Position numbers and translations under genes: made by a program. This document shows, piece by piece, positions 21,019-30,290 of a stretch of 64,000 nucleotides of DNA. The stretch is from Immersiella caudata. Lineage: Eukaryota; Ascomycota; Sordariomycetes; Sordariales; Lasiosphaeriaceae. The stretch covers positions 1,488,001-1,552,000 of the forward strand of contig JAULSU010000002.1 in NCBI GenBank assembly GCA_030512335.1, written 5' to 3'. Positions within the stretch are counted from its first letter, which is position 1, and each line of letters opens with the position of its first letter. The notes under the pieces are model-generated. The model did no database searches. It was not told the DNA's origin and was given only the letters and a program-made list of their open reading frames with translations.

Positions 21019-24000
21019 CGATGCGTGGTTGCGAGCAAAGGGGTCGCCGTCCAAGCCTTGCCTTCGCCTTTTAGGCTCGCACACAGCAGCTCTACTGCGC
21101 GATCTTCGGTGGTGGGCACCCAATGGTGCTGCCAGAGTGATCCAAGTGAACGATCTTGATCCAAAATATGACGGCACCGGTACTGAGGTGGAGGTACATC
21201 GAGTCACTGGGTTCGCATCTGACGCCGCGCCTGGCATTCCGGACATGGATATACGTCAATATAAGCGCGGGTCTCCAGACCCAGTTCATGAGGGCGCTTC
21301 ATTGGCGGTCGAGTCATACAGCACCTTGCCGATGTTATTCACTCAACACATATTCTCTGCCTTCATGTGGGCAGCAGCGAAAACTATGGGCGAACCCATC
21401 CCGGGAGACACCGACCTTCGCCCTACGGAAAGTGACGGTGTTAGTGGTGACTCGAACTGGAAGTCATTCGCATTACATAACACCCAGCTCTCCAAAACAG
21501 CCCAAGACATCGAAAGCGCCGGACTCGGAGGCCTAGAAGACATCTACCTAGCTATTGTCCCACCACTAAGCGCAACGGCGAAGCTTCCACCAGCCAACGC
21601 CATCATCGAATGGGCGCGAGGGCACGCGAGACCCCACGAAAAGCTCGGCCATTGGAAAGAGGCCGCCGACATATACTTGTGGCTTTTTGAGCAAGGGAAG
21701 ACGTACCCCAGCCGAAGCGACATCCATATTAAGGCTACTGCCTTATTGTTGGAATACTTGAGGGCGCTCACTAGTGCAGTCAAATTGAGGAAGGCCCAAC
21801 AGTTTGAAGAGAGAGACATCGAGGGGCTAGAGAAACTGATATCAATGCTTCTCGAAAAGTTACGAGGCACCGATGTTCAGGATGTCTTGGAGCGCCTCAT
21901 GGGGCTGTATGATTTACAGGGCCGCCCATGGGAATGCGAATTCATGCATAATGCTCCTCCGCAGGCTGAGGACACGGATCTCAAGCTCACAAAGTTGCAC
22001 TTGGCGGCTCACCAGAACGATCTTCGGACCATTGTGCAGACCGAGAAAAATAGAGTCGGTGACAAAGACATCCTCGACTGGACACCGTTGCACTATGCAG
22101 CCGCTAAGCCGTCCCCCGGCGCCTTACAATCGCTCCTTACCTACCGAGCCGATATTAATATTAGCGCACAAGATATCCGTGGACAGACACCGCTGCATCT
22201 CGCATGCCGGCATGATAATGTTTCAGCAGTGCAGAGTCTTCTGCGAGAAGGCGCGGAGATTAACGTCCAGGATGCGGACGGGATAGCGCCGTTACATAAT
22301 GTGGCCATCTGTGGTGGCAAGGATGTGATGCAGCTGTTAGTTGAAACGGGGGCAGATGTGAATATTGTAGACGGCTTGGGAAACACTCCTCTGCATTGGG
22401 CTGCATATGGGGGGCATACAGACCTGGTCAAGAAGCTTTTGGAGGTCGCAAACAAAACTTTGCGTGATCATAACGGCAGAACTCCTCTGCACCTAGCAGC
22501 AGTAGCGGGAGGGAGTAAGACAGCGAATGAGGAAACAGCCATCGTAGGGCTCCTACTCGAAAAGGGGGCTGATAAGGAGGCGAAGGATCGATTTGGTCAG
22601 ACGCCACTACACCAGGCGGCTTGGGGAGGGCATGAGGTCATCGTACGGCTCCTGCTCGAAAGGGGGGCTGATATAGAGGCGAAGGATGGTGTTGGTGAGA
22701 TACCACTACACTACGCGGCTGGGCAAGGGCATGAGGTCATCGTAGGGCTCCTGCTCGAAAAGGGGGCTGATATAGAGGCGAAGGATCGAGATGGTAAGAC
22801 TCCACTACACCAGGCGGCTTGGGGAGGGCATGAGGTCATCGTACGGCTTTTACTTGAGAAGGGGGCCGATATAGAGGTGAAGGATCGATTTGGTAGGATA
22901 CCACTACACTCCGCGGCTATGGGAGGGCATAAGGCCACTGTACGGCTTTTACTTGAAAAGGGGGCCGATATAGAGGTGAAGGATCGACTTGGTGAGACGC
23001 CACTAGACTACGCGGCTGGGGGAGGGCATGAGGTCATCGTAGCGCTCCTGCTCGAAAAGGGGGCTGATATAGAGGCGAAGGGTGGAGTTGGTCAGACGCC
23101 ACTACACCACGCGGCTTTGCAAGGGCATGAGGTCATCGTGCGGCTCCTGCTCGAAAAGGGGGCTGATATAGAGGCGAAGGGTGGAGTTGGTCAGACGCCA
23201 CTACACCACGCGGCTGGGCAAGGGCATGAAGTCATCGTACGGCTCCTGCTCGAAAAGGGGGCTGATATAGAGGCGAAGGATGGATTTGGTAAGACGCCAC
23301 TACACCAGGCGGCTGGGGGATGGCATGAGGTCATCGTAGGGCTCCTGCTCGAAAAGGGGGCTGATATAGAGGCGAAGGATGGAGATGGTAAGACGCCACT
23401 ATGCTCCGCGGCTTCGCAAGGGCATGAGGTCATCGTACGGCTCCTGCTCGAAAAGGGGGCTGATATAGAGGCGAAGGATGGAGTTGGTAAGACGCCACTA
23501 CACCAGGCGGCTGGGGGAGGGCATGAGGCCATCGTGCGGCTCCTGCTCGAAAAGGGGGCTGATATAGAGGTGAAGGATGGAGTTGGTGAGATACCACTAC
23601 ACTCCGCGGCTGAGGGAGGGCATGAGGCCATTGTAAGGCTCCTGCTCGAAAAGGGGGCTGATATAGAGGCGAAGGGTCGATTTGGTCAGACGCCACTACG
23701 CTCCGCGGCTAGGGGAGGGCATGAGGCCATTGTGCGGCTCCTACTCAAAAAGGGGGCTGATATAGAGGCGAAGGATGGAGATGGTCAGATACCACTACAC
23801 TTCGTGGCTATGGGAGGGCATAAGGCCATTGTACGGCTTTTACTCGAAAAGGGGGCCGATATAGAGGCGAAGGATCGAGTTGGTAGGATACCACTACACT
23901 CCGCGGCTAGGGGAGGGCATGAGGCCATTGTAAGGCTTTTACTTGAAAAGGGGGCTGATATAGAGGCGAAGGATCGATTTGGTGACACACCACTACACTA

Positions 24001-24166
24001 CGCGGCTATGGGAGGGCATGAGGCCATTGTACGGCTTTTACTTGAAAAGGGGGCCGATATAGAGGTGAAGGATCGATTTGGTGACACGCCACTACACCAG
24101 GCGGCTAGGCAAGGGCATGAGGCCATTGTAAGGCTCCTGCTTGAAAAGGGGACGGAAAGTTCATAA
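18852..24166 (+). CDS. Multi-pass membrane protein with C-terminal ankyrin-repeat array
   Basis: Large fungal ankyrin protein of unknown function, about 1,700 residues. Exon 1 is 18852-18961 and intron 1 is 55 nt (GTATGT to CCCAG). Exon 2 begins at 19017 with LLALFGERVTMQFMSQSTGW, a signature I associate with ankyrin proteins common in Sordariomycetes. A second intron is needed because the frame shifts before about 19,490; 19328-19484 keeps the frame, but its borders are uncertain. Predicted hydrophobic segments: the N-terminus, about 60-82, 248-270, 290-313, 390-412 and 422-440. A ten-Asp run sits near residue 642. Degenerate ankyrin repeats begin near residue 973, then 15 full 33-residue repeats and a shortened sixteenth follow from about 1,175. 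A membrane-tethered receptor- or scaffold-like role is inference. Confidence 0.8.
20987..21016 (+). repeat. (GAC)10 trinucleotide run encoding ten Asp
   Basis: Ten perfect GAC codons inside the ankyrin gene produce a polyaspartate tract just before GDAWLRAKG. It is a likely length-variable microsatellite. Confidence 0.9.
22586..24163 (+). repeat. 99-bp tandem ankyrin-repeat array, 15 full copies plus one partial
   Basis: Exactly periodic array starting at 22586 with a 99-base unit; unit n starts at 22586 + 99(n-1). Each codes one ankyrin repeat of the pattern DxxGxxPLHxAAxxGHEx followed by IVRLLLEKGADIEAK. Units 6 and 7 (from 23081 and 23180) differ in two adjacent codons' worth of protein at most. 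Differences cluster at repeat positions 2, 3, 5, 6, 10, 13, 14 and 17, while the second helix is almost invariant. This is the sign of recent amplification or homogenisation. Confidence 0.95.
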
Positions 24167-24517
24167 AACATTTACTAACCGCCTCCCCGCCCACCTCCTA
24201 CGACTAAGCCCTTCTTATATACTTTTTTATTTCTGACAAATACATCATGCTAGAAACTTAATAGAATCAATAGTTGAAGGCTCTTTCACGTTGCTGGAGC
24301 TTGCACTTTACTAATTTGGGATGTATTGATTAGCGGCACGGAAAGAAACAGCGTAGCCCTTGATAATTCTATCATAACATGACCTGTCCTAAAACCGTGG
24401 ATTTGTAATACTTGCCACAGACGCGCAATTGTTTACCTCGTGCGCTGGAGGGTTTGGCGGCGGTGACGATTAGCATACCCCGCCAAATGCAGGTGCTCAG
24501 AGCAGAGGTTGCCCTGG

Positions 24518-25163
24518 TTAGGAACGAGCAAGAAATGCCTCCCAGCGCTGGACTTGTATAGCTGGCGGACACAACGATGCAGCTCGTATGGAGGCCGAGC
24601 TTGACAGTATGGAGCTAAATCCAAACCACTCATCATGCTCCTCGTATTCGCCACCATCTTCGCCACCACCGTACTCATACCCTTCAGCTTCGTCTCTATC
24701 GTGGTATTCGGGTTGGGCAGGCTCGCCGTGGTCCTTTTCGGCAGGTTCATACTCTTCGTGCTCTCCGTCTTTACCGCCTCCCTGGCATGCAACCCACGGC
24801 GACTTTGTAGGCGAGCCGGCGTCTCATCCCCATCCCTCCTCAAAAACCGCCTTTGCATATCGATACTCGCGTTGGACCAACACTGAGGCCTTGTGTATGT
24901 TGCTCGTCTTGGTAGTGAGCCAAAGTCATCTTCGATTGAGGTACTCCTCGCGAACTCTGACGCCTTGTATCGCGATGGTCTGCTTTGCGAGAGGGTTGTT
25001 GTTCTTCTGCCATGTCCTTTATACCATCAACAAGGCGGTAGGCGTCGCTGCGGCCGTCGACAAGGTAGCTGTCAATTTTGAAGTTGCTTGACTCTGTATC
25101 AAGAGGGGCCAAATAGTCGATATCTGCGAATTCGCTAGATTCCCAAACCAAAGTCATTCTCAA
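24518..25163 (-). pseudogene. Possible broken gene, acidic Tyr/Glu/Gly-rich C-terminus
   Basis: On the minus strand a coding-like beginning (MTLVWESSEFADIDYLAPLD, then a Val-Asp-Gly-Ile-Lys region) runs to about 25,010. The coding-like character then continues in another frame (REEYLNRR, ASVLVQREYRYAKAVFEE, later AQPEYHDRDEAEGYEYGGG and RWEAFLARS) down to a TAA at 24518. That second frame is interrupted by two stop codons, near 24,928 and 24,830. Either introns remove them or the gene is dead. I do not recognise the family; the evidence is amino-acid composition and continuity only. Confidence 0.3.
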
Positions 25164-25169
25164 AGCCTT

Positions 25170-25183
25170 GCGCGCGCGCGCGC
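25170..25183. repeat. (GC)7 alternating purine-pyrimidine run
   Basis: Fourteen bases of perfect GC alternation, a sequence able to adopt Z-DNA, in the interval downstream of the ankyrin gene. Confidence 0.85.
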
Positions 25184-25399
25184 CTCTGCGCCAACGGTCT
25201 CGCGCCCCGGCGAAGCACCTGCAGGCACTGCGCGGGATATCTGCGAGCGACTCCCGATCGATCGCGATTGAACTCTCTGAGCACTAGGAATTGGTCAGAT
25301 TGGCCGTACGAAAAGTATCACGGCGATGCGATATACGGTTGTTGGTGAATTGGCGCCCTGGGTGAGTCTTGGAATGACGATAAATGCAATGGCTGGTTT

Positions 25400-25413
25400 G
25401 GGGGGGGGGGGGG
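25400..25413. repeat. G14 homopolymer
   Basis: Fourteen consecutive G residues about 220 bases from the GC run; the third long G run of the window. Confidence 0.85.
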
Positions 25414-26538
25414 CGGCAAGAATTTTTACTCCCTGCAAAACCTCAACTCTAGAAGGTTGGGGTGGTGCGCATGTATCAGGGGGACAAGCGGGTGTACCGT
25501 GCTGTCCCCAAGCTGAGTAAATGTCCGAAACACAGCAATGCTTATTAATGGTTGTAAAAATGATTCTATTCTTTGATCTGTGACTCTGACTTGCCAGAGA
25601 GCCGTATCATGTAGATCCTTTCGTAGGAACAGGGCATTCCTCTGATCGAAAGTCCCAAGTCTGGTGAGAGGTGGCCAGGAAAGAGAGGCGGGAATACCTA
25701 CAGGAATACCTGCATTTGTGCTGATGCCAGCCCTGTGGCGGTCACAATCTTGGATGCGGCACTGATAGACACCATTATCTGGTTACACATGGATAATAAC
25801 TCTTTTGCACTAGGGGCAGCAGCCAGCGGTGATTCCAGGTAGTAACACTCAGAACGTGGGAGGAGTATAAGATGTCGCTGGTCAGGCTGTTAGTTCGTAA
25901 GACCCCAAAGAGGGAAAATATTAAAAGGATAAAGGGAAGGGAAAGGCAAAAGGGGCAAGGGGAGGTTTGTATACTCTGGAGTCCAGGCATCTCTGCCTTG
26001 ACCACCCTCTTCCTGCTCCCTGACAAAGCCGGTATCGGGTGGCTGGTAATGGTGACATCGGATAGCCGGTAAAAGTACAAACAGAGCCTGACAAGTACCT
26101 AGAGCAAATGGCAGTCGTTTTTTGAAGATTAGGGATTTGGGCACTATTGGTAAAAAATGCTAGCTTAGGCCGTTGTGACGGGGAGCGGTGGTTCTGGGCA
26201 CTAAGATCGATGTAGGAAGTAAGTTGTCACAGCTGTCGCCCATGAGAAAGGGGAAACCGCTCCTTTATCAACGAAGCCTTGAGCTACAACTCCAGCAGGG
26301 GAGAGGGGGAGGGGGGGGACTAGCTTGTCAATTCCGACCTCCGTGACTTCGCGGTAACGTCACGCTGTGGCGCTCATGGAAGAAAGAAGCCAGCAGGCTT
26401 GAGATAATGGTATTAGGGGTGGGAAGCCGTTTAGGGCCAACTTGCTGCATCTTCTCTCATTAGCTTCCGGCTACGTAAAGTTCCAAACTAACCAAGATGA
26501 GAAATAATAAAACCGATCTGCTGTCTGCTTGCCAAAGC

Positions 26539-26655
26539 CTACTCCGGGTCTCCTTTCAAATGGAAGAACAGCACACCCTCAGGTGCGAGCGAAGACTCTT
26601 CTTTGAGCACCTTGATCTCACCCACAAAATCCCGCATTTTACTGATCGACATGAT
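26539..26655 (-). pseudogene. Possible orphan terminal exon
   Basis: Directly after a splice-acceptor-like CGTGCAG, the minus strand reads I-MSISKMRDFVGEIKVLKEE, then SSLAPEGVLFFHLKGDPE and a TAG. The composition and the acceptor look like the last exon of a protein-coding gene. The sequence further upstream (26,660-27,130, minus strand) is only patchily open and I could not join it to this exon. It may be a relic or the end of a gene I failed to trace. Family not recognised. Confidence 0.25.
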
Positions 26656-28051
26656 CTGCACGAAGAAAGAGGGAGGCCTCAGCTAGTCCGGAGGATGGGG
26701 CCTTGGAGCTCTTCCCAGCGCCGAGGAGTCGCCCGGGTGTGTTTACTTCAGGGGCAAAGTAAACATCAGAACCCTGTGGAGATGTGCCAAGACTGCACTC
26801 CGGCAAACACCCCAGACCAAAGACACCAGCAGACGCTTAAGGTAGGCGACACGCCAAGGCTCTCCTCCCCAGTAACTCCTCGGCACCCCAACCTAGCACG
26901 GCTGAGGCACGCTGTTCCGTCCTAGAGATGGTGTTCTGATCAAAGCCACACCCTCGCATCGCCGGTGATGCAAGAGTTAAATTTTGGTCGTCGGGAAGGG
27001 CCCAACCGGTCGCTGTCGCCACCCTATGACTTGCTGATCCTTGTACTCCTAACTGGAGACCGGCCGTAACCACTCCGGCTCTTGCAGGGATATTTGTCGC
27101 TGAAGAATAGAGCCATACTCCGTAGCCTTGCTCCGTGGCCTATTTATGCAGATTGCTCCGTCTTATCCACGAATCTAACCCGTCCTCTTCAATGGATAAA
27201 CCTTTGAGTTGTCTGCTAAATAGTTAAAGTGAAGGGCACTCTGGTGGGTGTGCCGGCAATGGCTCCGGTTCTGAGAAGCATGGTGTTTGTATTCTGGTTA
27301 TAGCTGGCAGCTGGAGATTCTTGGAGAGATGCCTTCACCTCGTCACGCTTCGCTCTTTGTAGATGTCATGCTTCGCATGGAGGCATTGTCCTTGGTCTCC
27401 ACTCGTTTATGCCTAGGTCCCAAAGTTCGTAACGTCATATTGGCAAGTGAAAGGAGGAGGAAAAGCAGAACCGTGGTAAGGGGCGAGGGACGAGGACATG
27501 AAAGTATATATCGTCAAGACTTGACCTTGCGGTCCAGCAGCTGGTACGCGGGGCACGAGGATGGAGGGATGTAAATGGGGTCCGTGCGCTGGACTATGAC
27601 TGGTGGGTGCCGCAGCCAGGTGGGCCGCGGCCGACCAGTCAAAAACGGAGGCCCCGACAGTGACACAGGAATTCCTTGGCGCAGCTGCACACTTGTCACC
27701 CAGAGGCCAACACCAGGATAGGAATGTTTAGGATGCAATTGCTATCGCTGTTGGTAATGACTTTGTTTTCCAGGCTCGAGATTCTATCTGGAATTGCCTT
27801 CTTCCGGGCGCCGCGCGAACCTAGACGCACTTGAGCTGTGCTGCATCAGATCTGCTCAACGCCTGACCCATTCATCATCTTTGGGTATTACACATCCACC
27901 GTTTTGTACCTATATCACGAACCACTGGTTATCTCGTCGCTAGAAACCACCGAGAAATGGACCAAGGTCTGCCCGTCGCATCAATCCGTGCCGGACACCA
28001 TGGTGCGCTCTCGTCCTGATCGTACAGCCCATCCCCATCATCGCATAATCT

Positions 28052-28234
28052 CTACCTTGGCTTGGTAGAAGCGGGCGCTGTCTGTGGTCCTGGCTTGCTC
28101 GATGTCTTCTCCTTCACTGGCACGGGCTGGCTCTCCTGGGCGTTGACCTCGAAGTAGTGGTAGACAACGATCAAGACCATCGCTGCGCAGCCGAGGAAGA
28201 TGGCAAGGCGGTACAGTTCATCGTCGGAGATCAT
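28052..28234 (-). CDS. OST4: Oligosaccharyltransferase subunit Ost4
   Basis: Small membrane subunit of the ER oligosaccharyltransferase, which transfers the dolichol-linked glycan to Asn in nascent proteins; Ost4 bridges Stt3 and Ost3/6. The 60-residue protein starts MISDDELYRLAIFLGCAAMV, matching the short Ost4 signature, with one transmembrane helix (about residues 9-28) and YHYF after it. The C-terminus (residues 33-60, ESQPVPVKEKTSSKPGPQ and beyond) is a hydrophilic Pro/Lys-rich extension that the 36-residue yeast protein lacks. The frame is open further upstream (to 28360), but the methionine at 28234 gives the exact family N-terminus. Divergent from TMA46. Confidence 0.9.
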   Translation of the reverse strand: MISDDELYRLAIFLGCAAMVLIVVYHYFEVNAQESQPVPVKEKTSSKPGPQTAPASTKPR

Positions 28235-28827
28235 CGTGGCGACTTGGGTCCAACGACTTGATGCACGTTCGAGTAGACTGGGGAATGCGCGGTGGGAGCT
28301 TGCACTGGAGCTGAGCGAGCTGTTAGCACAATTTATTGCGATGTAGTTCATCAAGATCATTACCTTTATTACACAGCGTCTCAGAGTTGCCTCGTGGGGA
28401 TTGGATTGTGGGCAGGTTTGGATGTTGGTTGGTATGCGGCCGTGATCTGGACAGCTTTACACGTCCAGCCGCGGGAAGCTTCCCGTTGGCTGCAACATCA
28501 GCTCGCGCCAGCTGTCCGCACTGCGCAGGGGTGTTGGGACACGTCACGTGCGAAGAGAGCTTGGCGAGCCCACCGAAACAACGGTAGCTCGACGTCAGGG
28601 CTTCCGGGGGGCAGCTGTGGGTCGCCCGTGCCTAAAAATCCGACCCCGCTGTTAGCACAGTCCGTACAGCCCACTTCCACAACTCCAGATCAACGATTTC
28701 GAGATCCCGCCCCCCGCCTGGAATTCAACAGCGGGTTTGCCCCTGCAAATCTTCGAAGCTACAACAGCTAGCACAGCAAGCTCAATCTCACCAATACCAC
28801 AGCGTTGTATTTCACCATCTGCCCACC
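28235..28827. promoter_or_regulatory. Divergent promoter region OST4 / TMA46
   Basis: It separates the two ATGs by 593 bases and contains a TCACGTG site roughly in the middle. No gene seen. Confidence 0.6.
28544..28550. promoter_or_regulatory. TCACGTG E-box
   Basis: The 7-mer TCACGTG is the core preferred by fungal bHLH factors of the Cbf1 type. It sits about 310 bases from OST4 and 280 from TMA46. Function inferred from motif only. Confidence 0.35.
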
Positions 28828-29946
28828 ATGCCTCCAAAAAAAACCGACAAGGGTCCGGCCAAGGCCAAGAAGACGGTCGACGACAAGACGTTCGGCATGA
28901 AGAACAAAAAGGGTGCCTCTGCCCAGCGAGAGATTCAGCGCCTGCAGTCTTCGATGCAAGCCGGCGGCAGCGCTGAGGAGAAACGTAAGGCCGCTGAGAA
29001 GGCAGCACGCGAGCGAGAGAAGAAAGCAGCCGAGGATGCCAAGCGGGAGGCTGACCTCCTGCTCAACAAGCCCGCCCAGATCCAGAAGGTTCCTTTCGGT
29101 GTCGACCCCAAGACAGTCTTGTGTATATTCTACAAGAAGGGCAACTGCGAGAAAGGGAAGAAGTGCAAGTTCTCGCACGACTCGGAGGTAGCGCGCAAGA
29201 CCGAAAAGCGCGACCTGTACCAGGACTCGCGGGCGGTGGAGGAAGAAGAGAAGAAGAAGGAGACGTCGGCCGACTGGGACGAGGACAAGCTCCGGAGTGT
29301 TGTTTTGTCCAAGAAGGGCAACCAGCGGACCACCACCGACAAGGTGTGCAAGTACTTTATCGAGGCCATTGAGGACGGAAAGTATGGTTGGTTTTGGATC
29401 TGCCCCAACGGCGGCGACAAGTGCATGTACAAGCATGCTCTTCCACCTGGGTACGTTTACTTCTCTTACAGTTTCTCCTGATTGTCACTAACATGACCTA
29501 GCTTCGTCCTCAAGACCAAAGAGCAGCGAGCAGCAGAAAAGGCTCTCATGGACAAGTCGCCACTCAAAACTCTGACCCTCGAAGAGTTCCTCGAATCTGA
29601 GCGGCATAAACTCCTCGGCACACTCACACCAGTGACGGAGGAGTCCTTCCAGAAGTGGAAGAAGGAGCGTCTCGACAAGAAGGCGGCCGAGGAGCAAGCA
29701 AGGCAGGCCAAGGAAGCAACCGGTCGTGCGCTGTTCGAGAGCGGGAACTGGCGGACAATGGAAGACGTCGACTCAGACTCGGACGCCGAGGACGATGATG
29801 CTTTTAACCTGGAGAAGCTTCGCAAGGAGACGGAGGCGTTCTACGCCAGGAGAGAGGAGGAACGTTTGGCTGCGCTGCACGGCATTCCTATTCCGCCTGT
29901 AAACGGGGGGGCAGCACCCGAGCCAGCACCCGATACCTCAGGTTGA
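28828..29946 (+). CDS. TMA46: CCCH zinc-finger protein Tma46 / ZC3H15 (DFRP1)
   Basis: Ribosome-associated partner of the Rbg1/DRG1 translational GTPase, which it stabilises and activates. Two exons, 28828-29450 and 29502-29946, with a 51-nt intron (GTACGT donor, CACTAAC branch), give 355 residues. The N-terminus (MPPKKTDKGPAKAKKTVDDK, then TFGMKNKKG) is the conserved basic start of the family, followed by a charged coiled coil. Two CCCH fingers follow: CIFYKKGNCEKGKKCKFSH (about residues 98-116) and CKYFIEAIEDGKYGWFWICP with CMYKH (about 174-206). The DFRP region starts with ALPPGFVLKTKEQR, interrupted by the intron, and continues with LTLEEFLE. The C-terminus is Glu-rich and helical. It is convergent with the glycosyltransferase-domain gene. 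Confidence 0.92.
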
Positions 29947-30290
29947 GAGACTGTTACATTAAATCAAACGATCACAGCGGCGTGGCTGGCCACGCAGGGG
30001 GTTAGTGAGCCCGACGAGTGCTCCTCTCTGCGATGGACTCACGTCGCTGTTCCAAAGCCAGCCTAGGTAGGCAAGCGGCGCCCCTCAGCGAACTAATAGG
30101 TTTGAATGAGGAGGCGGGAATTAAGAATATAAGGACTATCACCTCGGTGTATGGCTTGAGATTGATCTAGTTGTAGACACCTCATGTATCGTTACTCTTC
30201 GGTCATCGTGATAAATATTCACATTCGCCTAATCAAATTTAGCACCACACCAACACTTTTCCTCGTACCCGCCATCCCCACACCCCTACT
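29947..30290. other. Convergent intergenic region
   Basis: It contains the 3' ends of TMA46 and the glycosyltransferase-domain gene. Nothing else is seen. Confidence 0.6.

Larger units (their letters stand above)
24167..28051. other. Gene-poor interval with possible gene relics
   Basis: Nearly 3.9 kb without a convincing intact gene, between the 3' ends of the ankyrin gene and OST4. Two minus-strand relics are listed separately. Other open frames (for example 26497-26925 plus, 26837-27073 minus) carry no recognisable domain. A (GC)7 run and a G14 run lie at 25.2-25.4 kb. No transposase, reverse transcriptase or terminal repeats were noticed. Confidence 0.55.

Noticed and set aside
22711..23988. 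Repetitive Ser/Pro/Cys frames on the minus strand of the ankyrin array
   Set aside because: They are antisense shadows of the 99-bp repeat unit; the periodicity of the real repeat reproduces them.
22586..24163. CRISPR-like reading of the regular repeats
   Set aside because: Units are 99-bp coding repeats without unique spacers, in a eukaryotic gene.
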